In this document: positions 1 through 5,808 of the stretch, in pieces | Layout: each line of letters opens with the position of its first letter | How positions within the stretch are numbered: the first letter of the stretch is position 1 | Source of the DNA: Kiritimatiellia bacterium | GTDB lineage: Bacteria; Verrucomicrobiota; Kiritimatiellia; RFP12; UBA1067 | Assembly (NCBI GenBank): GCA_017479035.1 | Contig: JAFVCR010000136.1 | Location: forward strand, 1 to 9,464 | Direction of reading: 5' to 3' | DNA: 9,464 nt | Program-made: the position numbers and the translations under genes | Notes under the pieces: generated by a model | The model's database searches: none | Told to the model about the DNA's origin: nothing | What the model saw: only the letters and a program-made list of their open reading frames with translations

Positions 1-277
1 CAATGCGGTATACGAACTATACAAACTTTGCGCTTCCACGGAGGAGGTGGCAGAGATGGCTGCCAAATTGCGCGCGGGCGGCTACGGCTACGGCCATGCA
101 AAGAAGGATCTGCAGTTTGCAGTGGAGCGGCTGTTCGGCCCGTTCAGAGAGCGCCGCGCCGAATTGGAACGTCATCCGGACGAACTTGAAGACATCCTCC
201 GCGACGGTGCAAAACGGGCGCAGGCGGCCGCCGCTCCCGTTATGGAAAAAGTTAGGACGGCGGTTGGGATTTTGTAG
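1..277 (+). CDS. trpS: Tryptophanyl-tRNA synthetase, C-terminal end (5' truncated by window)
   Basis: The reading frame is open from base 2 and gives 91 residues up to a TAG stop, which is followed at once by a second in-frame TAG. The protein would charge tRNA-Trp with tryptophan in the cytoplasm. What is visible matches the end of bacterial TrpRS: a segment like YELYKLCASTEEVAEM, then a glycine/tyrosine-rich GGYGYGHAKKDL stretch, then the long terminal helix with PFRERRAEL and a final AAAPVMEKVRTAVGIL. This is the family's C-terminal helical region; the class I HIGH and KMSKS motifs must lie upstream of the window. It precedes scpA by 55 nt on the same strand and may share its transcript. 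I recognise the family from the conserved spacing of these motifs, so the call is fairly secure despite the truncation. Confidence 0.87.
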   Translation, partial: NAVYELYKLCASTEEVAEMAAKLRAGGYGYGHAKKDLQFAVERLFGPFRERRAELERHPDELEDILRDGAKRAQAAAAPVMEKVRTAVGIL

Positions 278-281
278 TAGC

Positions 282-308
282 CCGCGCCGGGACGTAGATC
301 CGGCGCGG
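282..308 (+). other. GC-rich hairpin in the trpS-scpA gap
   Basis: A perfect 9-bp inverted repeat (CCGCGCCGG at 282-290, CCGGCGCGG at 300-308) encloses a 9-nt loop, GACGTAGAT. It begins 4 nt after the trpS stop codon and ends 24 nt before the scpA start. No T run follows it (ATTTGCC), so it is not a canonical intrinsic terminator. It could be a weak terminator, an attenuator, or an RNA-stabilising or processing site that sets trpS and scpA expression apart. Confidence 0.5.
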
Positions 309-332
309 ATTTGCCGAAAACGGAAACAAGAT

Positions 333-1130
333 ATGGCGCAGGCGGAACTTTTTGCGGACGAATACAAGGTGGATCTGGAGGTCTTCGAGGGACCTCTGGA
401 TCTCTTGCTGTATCTCATCCGCAGAGAGGAACTCGACATCTACGACATCCCCATCTCCCACATCACGGCCGAATACATGAAGTATCTGGAAGTGATGCGG
501 CAGCTGAACCTCGACATCGCAGGCGAATTCGTGGTGATGGCGGCAACACTCATGGTCATCAAGAGCCGCATGCTGCTACCCGTTGCGCGGCGCGTGGCAG
601 AAGAGGGTGAGGAAGAGGATTGGCAGGATCCGCGGCTTGATCTCGTCCGGCAACTAATCGAATACAAGAAGTTCAAGGATGCTGCGGGGAAACTCGCGGA
701 ACTGGAATTCCTCGCGCAAGAGAGTTTCAACACGGGCGCGCCAAAACCCAAGATTGAAAAGACTCCGCAGGATGCACTCGCAAGCCTTGCGGGATACGAT
801 CTGTTCGATCTATTGACGGCATTCCAAGAGGTTCTGGCGCGTGCGGCAGAAGGCCAAGTGGGCGAACTCAAGGGCGCAAGATGGAGCGTCCCGGACAAGA
901 TGGATATGATTGTGGCCAAGACGAGAAGCGAGGGATCGGTGGCGTTCTCTAGGCTTTTCAACGCCACAAGCCCGCGCGGCGAGGTGATCGTCACATTCCT
1001 CGCGTTGCTAGAACTCCTGCGCCAGCACAGAATAACGGTATACCAGAACGCCGCATTCCATGAAATCACGGTTATGGCATCGGACGAGGTGCCTGACGAC
1101 AAGCCATTGGAGAGCCCCGATGAATGGTGA
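333..1130 (+). CDS. scpA: Segregation and condensation protein A (kleisin)
   Basis: This 265-residue protein is the kleisin subunit that bridges SMC heads and binds ScpB in the bacterial condensin complex, acting on the nucleoid. The N-terminal signature is plain: VDLEVFEGPLDLLLYLIRREELDIYDIPI at residues 13-41, then the helix DIAGEFVVMAATLMVIKSRMLLP (61-83), which in the family contacts the SMC neck. A short acidic linker (90-99) follows, and the C-terminal winged helix (about 198-245: SEGSVAFSRLF, VTFLALLELLRQHRITVYQ) would bind the SMC head. Length is normal for the family. I chose the ATG at 333 because the signature begins just after it; the frame is open further upstream but overlaps trpS and resembles nothing. 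The ribosome site (GGAAACAAG) is weak. The stop overlaps the scpB start by 11 nt, typical of translational coupling. Confidence 0.96.
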   Translation: MAQAELFADEYKVDLEVFEGPLDLLLYLIRREELDIYDIPISHITAEYMKYLEVMRQLNLDIAGEFVVMAATLMVIKSRMLLPVARRVAEEGEEEDWQDPRLDLVRQLIEYKKFKDAAGKLAELEFLAQESFNTGAPKPKIEKTPQDALASLAGYDLFDLLTAFQEVLARAAEGQVGELKGARWSVPDKMDMIVAKTRSEGSVAFSRLFNATSPRGEVIVTFLALLELLRQHRITVYQNAAFHEITVMASDEVPDDKPLESPDEW

Positions 1131-1911
1131 ATTGAAAACGCCTCTGCCGCATTCGTTGCAGGAGATTGTGGGCGCGCTGGTGTTCGCATCGCAAGAGCCG
1201 CTCACTGCTGCGGACTTGCGCAATACCATCCGCGAGACGGTGCTGCCCGGCGGCGAGGACGATGATGCGAAAAAGGAAAACGAAATTCTCGATGTCTACC
1301 GCACTTGCACGGCACGCGAGGTGGAAGCCGCGCTGCACGGCCTGGAGAAAGAACTTGAACGTAGCCAGATAGGCCTGCGCCTCGTGTGCACAGGCGGCGC
1401 ATACCGCATGCAGACGGTGCCAGCGTGCGGGAGATATGTCCGCGCATTGCTCAAACTGGACAGACCCGGCAGACTTTCGCGGGCAAGTCTGGAGACGCTT
1501 GCAATAATCGCATACCGCCAGCCGATCACGAAAAGCGAGATAGAGGCGATCCGCGGCGTTGCGGTAGATACGATGGTGAAAGGGCTTGTGGACATGGGGC
1601 TCGTGCGGCTTGTGGGCAAAAGCGAACTGCCCGGCCATCCGTTCCTCTACGGCACCACGCCGCAGTTCCTGGAACACTTCGGTCTGGCATCGCTTGGAGA
1701 CTTGAATGCGCTGGATCCCACGCTGCAGCGTTCCGACCCGAAAGAGCGTGCGAAACTGTTTGTAAAGAAAGAGGAGAACCCCCAGAATGAAAACGAGGAT
1801 GTTCCGGAACTGCCGGGGCTTGAGGCAGGCATCCCTGATGGCGTGGATGCCGGTGCTCCTGCTGACGGCGGGGTGTGGCATGCTGCCGAACGCCAGGATC
1901 GGCGAGACTGA
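1120..1911 (+). CDS. scpB: Segregation and condensation protein B, with long C-terminal tail
   Basis: This 263-residue protein dimerises and binds ScpA in the SMC condensin complex. It begins 11 nt before the scpA stop, with a GGAG ribosome site around 1109-1112. Two winged-helix domains are expected. The second holds the family signature LETLAIIAYRQPITKSEIEAIRG (124-146) followed by VDTMVKGLVDMGLVRLVGKSELPGHPFLYGTT and the final PQFLEHFGLASLGDL (181-195). The first domain carries an acidic insertion near residues 44-56 (PGGEDDDAKKENE). After the usual end near residue 195 there is a tail of about 68 residues, first charged (RSDPKERAKLFVKKEE) and then low in complexity. The last 41 codons overlap the next gene in another frame. 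The tail's sequence looks constrained by that overlap rather than by ScpB function. Confidence 0.95.
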   Translation: MNGELKTPLPHSLQEIVGALVFASQEPLTAADLRNTIRETVLPGGEDDDAKKENEILDVYRTCTAREVEAALHGLEKELERSQIGLRLVCTGGAYRMQTVPACGRYVRALLKLDRPGRLSRASLETLAIIAYRQPITKSEIEAIRGVAVDTMVKGLVDMGLVRLVGKSELPGHPFLYGTTPQFLEHFGLASLGDLNALDPTLQRSDPKERAKLFVKKEENPQNENEDVPELPGLEAGIPDGVDAGAPADGGVWHAAERQDRRD

Positions 1912-2809
1912 AAAACTTGAACGCGCAAACGCTCTCTACCGTGAAGCGATGGCAGAGTTCGAGGCCGGCAGAACGGATGCGGCTCTTGAACGCTTTGGGC
2001 AATTGCTGCGCACGGATCCCGGCAATTTCTCCGCGCATTTCCAGATGGCGGTGATATTGCAGGATGCCAAGAAAGACTACATCGGCGCGATGATCCACTA
2101 TCGCGAGTATCGCGAGCTGCGCCCAGATGCCGACAAATCGGCCATAGCGCAGGAGCGCGAGGCCATGTGCGAGGCTCTGCACATTAAGGCTCTGGCGCGC
2201 AAAGCCGCCGAAGAGGACACTTCCGTGCGCGAGCGCATATCAAAACTCGAGAGCGAGCGCGACAAAGTGCAAGCAGCCCTCACAGGGACGGTCGAGGAAC
2301 TCTCTGCCGCGAAAAAACGTATCGCCGCGCTCGAACAGACAAACGCGCTGCAAAAACGCATGATAGACGCATTCGCGGAAAAAGGCGATGCAGATGCCAA
2401 CCCATCGCGTTTGAAAGAAGCTCTTGCGCAGATAGAGCCGGAGGACGAAAGCGAAAAGCGCGGACGGTTGATAAATCCGTCGGATGCAGATTTGCTGGAC
2501 GACGATTCCCCCGCTCCGCATGCTGGGTCGTCCGATGAAGCCAAACGCCTCAAGCGCGAAATGGCCGACGAAGAAAAAGAGCCCGCGCACGTTGCGGAGA
2601 AACCCAAAGAAAAACCACAAGTGAAGTCCTCGCCGGAGTCAATCCGGCGCCCGGAAGAATATGTGGTGCAGGAGGGGGACACTCTCATGAGTATTTCGCT
2701 CAAGTTCTACCAGACCAGACAGGACTGGCGCAAAATACGCGAAGCGAACAAGGCTGTAATCCCGCCGGACGGCTCGGTGAAGGCCGGGCAGAAGATAAGG
2801 TTGCCGTAA
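1787..2809 (+). CDS. TPR / coiled-coil / LysM lipoprotein of unknown function
   Basis: A 340-residue envelope protein that I do not recognise as a named family. A basic N-terminus (residues 1-14) is followed by a hydrophobic stretch and a near-consensus lipobox LTAGC with Cys30 as the predicted lipidated residue. Residues about 45-115 read as tetratricopeptide-like helices (ANALYREAMAEFEAGRTDAALERF; FSAHFQMAVILQDAKKDYIGAMIHYREY). Residues 145-195 form a heptad-like coiled coil. Residues 215-290 are a charged, proline-containing linker. A LysM peptidoglycan-binding domain ends the protein (290-340: YVVQEGDTLMSISLKFY, then NKAV and GQKIRLP). The start at 1787 is supported by GAGGAG at 1771-1776, 10 nt upstream, and by the signal peptide. 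It lies 125 nt inside scpB; later ATGs at 1838 and 1847 would still overlap. The protein probably links membrane and cell wall and may act as an assembly platform. Confidence 0.85.
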   Translation: MKTRMFRNCRGLRQASLMAWMPVLLLTAGCGMLPNARIGETEKLERANALYREAMAEFEAGRTDAALERFGQLLRTDPGNFSAHFQMAVILQDAKKDYIGAMIHYREYRELRPDADKSAIAQEREAMCEALHIKALARKAAEEDTSVRERISKLESERDKVQAALTGTVEELSAAKKRIAALEQTNALQKRMIDAFAEKGDADANPSRLKEALAQIEPEDESEKRGRLINPSDADLLDDDSPAPHAGSSDEAKRLKREMADEEKEPAHVAEKPKEKPQVKSSPESIRRPEEYVVQEGDTLMSISLKFYQTRQDWRKIREANKAVIPPDGSVKAGQKIRLP

Positions 2810-2810
2810 A

Positions 2811-3062
2811 ATGCTGCTCGATCCGTTCATCAAAAAACGCCATGCATGGACGAGCGATCCTCTGCCGTGGGATATTGCCGACAGCACTGACGCACAGGTG
2901 CGCAAATCCTCCAAGGGATGGCCTTTCACGCTGCTGGGCGTGGGCGGCTTGCGCACGTTCGGCAGTACGAACGCCGCCGTGCTGCGCAACCGCCGCCAGG
3001 ACAGGTTCCTTGCAATCGCCTGCACGCTGATAGCAGCGTGGCTTGTATTTATGTTCATATAA
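2811..3062 (+). CDS. Small tail-anchored membrane protein, unknown function
   Basis: This 83-residue protein matches no family I know. The N-terminal two thirds are soluble and polar, with aromatic patches (HAWTSDPLPWDIADS) and a GWPFTLLGVGGLRTFGS segment. A basic cluster RNRRQDR (59-65) leads into a C-terminal hydrophobic helix (66-83, FLAIACTLIAAWLVFMFI) that runs to the stop, so the predicted topology is N-in with a tail anchor. Support for it being real: it starts one base after the preceding stop and ends 16 nt before the next start, it has an AAGG-type ribosome site at about 2797-2800, and nothing else fills this slot in a compact operon. It ends with tandem in-frame stops TAA TAG. Its place between two LysM protein genes suggests an envelope role. 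The absence of homology evidence keeps confidence moderate. Confidence 0.68.
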   Translation: MLLDPFIKKRHAWTSDPLPWDIADSTDAQVRKSSKGWPFTLLGVGGLRTFGSTNAAVLRNRRQDRFLAIACTLIAAWLVFMFI

Positions 3063-3078
3063 TAGAAAGGACAATCTG

Positions 3079-3642
3079 ATGAAAACACGCAAACTTTTCC
3101 TCGCCGGCGCATTGGCCGCCGCCGCGATTTTGCAGGCGCAGGAACCAAATCCGCGCCGCGATGCATACCGCCAGCAGATGCTGGCGCAGGAGGTCGAACG
3201 CCTCGCGGCACAGTTCAGCCTCCTCAACGAAAACGTGGATGCCGTGGCAGGGCGTCTTTCACGCCTGGAAAATAAACCTTCTGCAGACAGCGCCCTCCGC
3301 GATGAGATCGCCGCGCTCAAAGCGTCTATCGCCGAAATCAAACGCAAGCAGGACGCAATGCGCAGCGAGATCGTGGCCGACATTTCCGCGAAAGTCGCCA
3401 AGATGATTGCAGACAGCCGCCCGAAGCAGCCCGCGCAGCCTCCGCCAAAACCGCCCAAGCCCGGCAAGGACAATCCGCCGCCCGCCGGAGACTGCTATCA
3501 GTATACCATCGAACAAGGGCAGACGCTCTACGACATTGCACAGGCATACGGCACCACGGTCAAGAAAATCGTGGACGCGAACCCCGGCATAAAACCCAAC
3601 GCACTGCGCATCGGGCAGAAAATCCTAATACCTGCGGAATGA
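3079..3642 (+). CDS. Exported coiled-coil / LysM protein
   Basis: A 187-residue predicted periplasmic protein. A classic signal peptide (MKTRKLFLAGALAAAAILQA) is cleavable around residue 20. It is followed by a long helical, coiled-coil region (about 30-110) with regular leucines and charges, a proline-rich linker (115-137, PPPKPPKPGK) and a LysM domain (about 140-187: YTIEQGQTLYDIAQAYGTT, VDANPGI, LRIGQKILIP). The start at 3079 is favoured over an in-frame ATG at 3043 because AGAAAGG (3064-3070) sits 8 nt before it and the signal peptide begins there; the upstream ATG would overlap the small membrane-protein gene. The domain plan repeats that of the lipoprotein two genes upstream (coiled coil, linker, terminal LysM), without TPRs or a lipid anchor. 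It lacks a LytM/M23 domain, so it is not an EnvC- or NlpD-type protein. Likely role: binding peptidoglycan and presenting a partner. Confidence 0.85.
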   Translation: MKTRKLFLAGALAAAAILQAQEPNPRRDAYRQQMLAQEVERLAAQFSLLNENVDAVAGRLSRLENKPSADSALRDEIAALKASIAEIKRKQDAMRSEIVADISAKVAKMIADSRPKQPAQPPPKPPKPGKDNPPPAGDCYQYTIEQGQTLYDIAQAYGTTVKKIVDANPGIKPNALRIGQKILIPAE

Positions 3643-3646
3643 CAGC

Positions 3647-4636
3647 ATGGACGAGCATTTCGGATTGAGACTGCGCCGGTTGCGGCGCAATGCGGCATGG
3701 CGCGAGATGGCGGCGATGCCCATGCCGCCGCCGTCCAAATTCATATGGCCTGTTTTCGCCTTGCCGGGTGAGGGGCGCAAGGAGGAAATTGCATCGCTAC
3801 CGGGTCAGTTCCGCGCCAGTGCCGACGAACTTGTGAAAATGCTTGCTCCGGCAGTGAAAGACGGAATCCGCAGCGTTCTCGTGTTTGGCGTGCCGGGCGA
3901 AGACACTCACAAAGACGAACTGGGCACGCCCGCAGCAGACATGCACGGCGCAGTGCCGCAGGCTCTCCGCGCCATAAAAAAAGCATATCCCGGCGTGTAT
4001 GCCATAGCGGATGTATGCCTGTGCGCGTATACCTCGCACGGCCATTGCGGCCCTAGGGATGTCACGGGCGATGTGGATAACGATGCCGCATGCGAAATGC
4101 TCGGCCGCGTTGCAGTGGCGTATGCAAGGGCAGGTGCGGACGCAGTGGCACCGAGCGCGATGATGGACAGGCAAGTGGCGGTGATACGCGCCGCGCTGGA
4201 CGAAGAGTGGTTCGTCAACACGCCAGTTATAGCCTATTCGTCAAAGTTCGCATCCAACCTCTACGGTCCCTTCCGCGATGCCGAAAACTCCGCACCCTCG
4301 CAAGGCACCACACGCGCAGGGTATCAAGCCGATTGGCGTGATGCGAAAGCGGCTGTTCTCGAGAGCGTCCTGGACGAATCGGAAGGCGCCGACGCGTTGA
4401 TGGTGAAGCCCGCAACATTCTATCTCGACATAATAAAAGAGGTGCGTTCGCGCACGCTCCTGCCGTTGATGGCATATCACGTAAGCGGCGAATATGCCAT
4501 GCTGCATGCCGCTGCGGAACGCGGCTGGTGCGATCTCTACCCCACCGCGCGAGAAGCGTTGAGCGCGATATTCCGCGCCGGAGCCGATCAGGTGATAACA
4601 TACTTCGCACCGTTCTACAAGGAGATCTTCGGATGA
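3647..4636 (+). CDS. hemB: Porphobilinogen synthase (delta-aminolevulinic acid dehydratase)
   Basis: This 329-residue cytoplasmic enzyme condenses two 5-aminolevulinate molecules into porphobilinogen, the second common step of tetrapyrrole synthesis. The family landmarks are present: LRRLRRN near the N-terminus, FIWPVF (32-37), the metal-binding segment with Cys124, Cys126 and Cys134 (DVCLCAYTSHGHCG), APSAMMD (168-174), the first active-site lysine in YSSKFAS (Lys200) and the Schiff-base lysine in MVKPA (Lys254). The substrate-binding YGPFRDA and RAGYQ segments are also present. The three-cysteine motif marks a Zn-dependent active site rather than the aspartate-rich, Mg-type one. Length is typical. 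It starts 4 nt after the previous stop, and its own stop overlaps the amidase start in ATGA. No other haem gene is in the window, so its place among envelope genes is notable. Confidence 0.97.
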   Translation: MDEHFGLRLRRLRRNAAWREMAAMPMPPPSKFIWPVFALPGEGRKEEIASLPGQFRASADELVKMLAPAVKDGIRSVLVFGVPGEDTHKDELGTPAADMHGAVPQALRAIKKAYPGVYAIADVCLCAYTSHGHCGPRDVTGDVDNDAACEMLGRVAVAYARAGADAVAPSAMMDRQVAVIRAALDEEWFVNTPVIAYSSKFASNLYGPFRDAENSAPSQGTTRAGYQADWRDAKAAVLESVLDESEGADALMVKPATFYLDIIKEVRSRTLLPLMAYHVSGEYAMLHAAAERGWCDLYPTAREALSAIFRAGADQVITYFAPFYKEIFG

Positions 4637-5604
4637 GATTCTTTTGCATTGCGCTTGCGGCGGCATCGTGCGCGTTTGCTGACGGCGTGGGAATAGCCTT
4701 CCCGCAAGAGAACGCACTCCTGCCAGCAGTCAAACGCACGTATGTGATCGGCGCAATCCCCGCCGCCGATGCCACGCAGCCTCTTACAATCGCCGGCGTG
4801 ACGAACGACGTTTACAAAACAGGTGCGTTCATTGCAATGGTGCCGGTCGAAGGCGGCACCAATACGATAACCCTCACGTGGGGGACAAATACGTTGGATC
4901 GCACTTTCCGGGTGGCGTTTCCCAGCCCACCGAAACCGGCCGCCACCAATACGCCACCGCGCGACGTGCGCAAGGATCTAGGCATCCCGCCGGACGAAGA
5001 AGTAAGCGATGCCCGCCCCAAAGGCAAACGCATTGAAGACCTCACCGTGATGATCGACCCGGGGCACGGCGGCCAAGATACCGGCGCACTCATGCCGCAC
5101 GGCGCGGGCGAGAAAACAGTAAACCTTCTGCAAGCCCAGGCGATCGAAGCGGAGTTTGCCAAGTATGGGATAAAGACCGTGATGACGCGCACGACGGACG
5201 ACGAATTCCCTGCTCTCTACGCACGTCCCCGCCGCGCTTACGCCGAAAAGGTCGACGCATTCATCTCCGTCCACCACAATTCCACTGCTGCAGATCGCGA
5301 TCCCCGCGAAGTTCGCCACACAGCCGCATACGCATCCACCCCCAACGGGCTTGCTCTTGCCAAAGCGATACAGCAATACGTAGGCCCGCAGGTTACCGGC
5401 GTGAAAAACGCCGGCGCGCAAATGCGCTCGTATGCCGTGTGCCGCAATCCCGCCGTGGCAAGTTGCCTCCTTGAGATCGACTTCATCAATCTCCCCGAGG
5501 GCGAAGATGCCGCGCTCAACGATGCAGACCGCCGCAGCCGCATCGCACATGCAGTACTCATCGGTTTCCTCGATTGGCTCTTCGCACCGGATGACGGCAC
5601 TTGA
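4633..5604 (+). CDS. Exported N-acetylmuramoyl-L-alanine amidase (Amidase_3) with N-terminal Ig-like domain
   Basis: This 323-residue protein is predicted to cut the amide bond between N-acetylmuramic acid and the stem peptide of peptidoglycan in the periplasm. A short signal peptide (about 1-16, ending CAFA) comes first. Residues about 20-95 look like a beta-sandwich of the bacterial Ig-like type (VIGAIP, TIAGVTNDVYKTGAFIAMVPVEGGTNTITLTW). A proline-rich linker (96-135) follows, then the catalytic domain from about 137. The Zn ligands and catalytic residues are in place: His145 in IDPGHGGQDTGA, Glu160 in GEKTVN, His214 in SVHHNS and Glu281 in CLLEIDFIN. The ATG at 4633 overlaps the hemB stop (ATGA) and has a strong AAGGAG at 4619-4624. 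It is AmiA/B/C-like in its catalytic domain, but the N-terminal domain differs from AMIN. It is the last gene of the operon; a hairpin follows 27 nt later. Confidence 0.93.
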   Translation: MRFFCIALAAASCAFADGVGIAFPQENALLPAVKRTYVIGAIPAADATQPLTIAGVTNDVYKTGAFIAMVPVEGGTNTITLTWGTNTLDRTFRVAFPSPPKPAATNTPPRDVRKDLGIPPDEEVSDARPKGKRIEDLTVMIDPGHGGQDTGALMPHGAGEKTVNLLQAQAIEAEFAKYGIKTVMTRTTDDEFPALYARPRRAYAEKVDAFISVHHNSTAADRDPREVRHTAAYASTPNGLALAKAIQQYVGPQVTGVKNAGAQMRSYAVCRNPAVASCLLEIDFINLPEGEDAALNDADRRSRIAHAVLIGFLDWLFAPDDGT

Positions 5605-5631
5605 TTGCCAACCATTATTTGGACTATATGT

Positions 5632-5659
5632 AACGGCGGGAGTTTTTTCTCCCGCCGTT
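5632..5659 (+). terminator. Hairpin after the plus-strand operon, probable terminator
   Basis: A perfect 11-bp stem (AACGGCGGGAG at 5632-5642, CTCCCGCCGTT at 5649-5659) closes a loop of six T residues. It begins 27 nt after the amidase stop. The stem is strong, but the bases after it (TGTGTTGCTCC) give only a poor U tract, so the T run sits in the loop instead. Being symmetric, it could also stop minus-strand transcripts that read past gyrA. Confidence 0.75.
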
Positions 5660-5719
5660 TGTGTTGCTCCATGCCGTATCCACTTTGCCTTGCAACGCAC
5701 ATGAGGCGGCGCGATATAG

Positions 5720-5759
5720 ACAATGCGTCTGCGCGGAAACTACCGCGCAGACGCATTGT
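5720..5759 (-). terminator. Long perfect hairpin after gyrA, probable terminator
   Basis: A perfect 17-bp stem (ACAATGCGTCTGCGCGG at 5720-5736, its complement at 5743-5759) has a 6-nt loop (AAACTA). On the minus strand it starts about 50 nt after the gyrA stop. No U tract follows in either direction (CTATATC on the minus strand), so termination would be Rho-independent only in an atypical way, or the hairpin protects a 3' end made otherwise. It does not share sequence with the neighbouring 11-bp hairpin. Confidence 0.65.
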
Positions 5760-5808
5760 TCGCGGCAAACGGCGGGGTGTTCTGCCGGCGCCTTTTGCTG
5801 TGAACGAT

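Noticed and set aside
3..332. Upstream in-frame extension of scpA
   Set aside because: The extension overlaps the real trpS frame, is Arg/Ser-rich without family similarity, and ScpA's conserved N-terminus begins just after the ATG at 333.
440..1189. Minus-strand open frame opposite scpA/scpB
   Set aside because: Shadow of scpA; Ser/Arg/Thr-rich low-complexity composition and no family signature.
1072..2182. Minus-strand open frames opposite scpB and the lipoprotein gene
   Set aside because: Two overlapping frames with biased Arg/His/Pro content, no start signals, and both strands' real coding content is already explained.
3043..3078. Earlier ATG for the second LysM protein
   Set aside because: It overlaps the small membrane protein's last codons and lacks a ribosome site, whereas the ATG at 3079 has one and begins a standard signal peptide.
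4528..4632. Upstream in-frame extension of the amidase into hemB
   Set aside because: The ATG at 4633 has AAGGAG at ideal distance and begins a signal peptide; the extension would bury that signal behind 35 arginine-rich residues.
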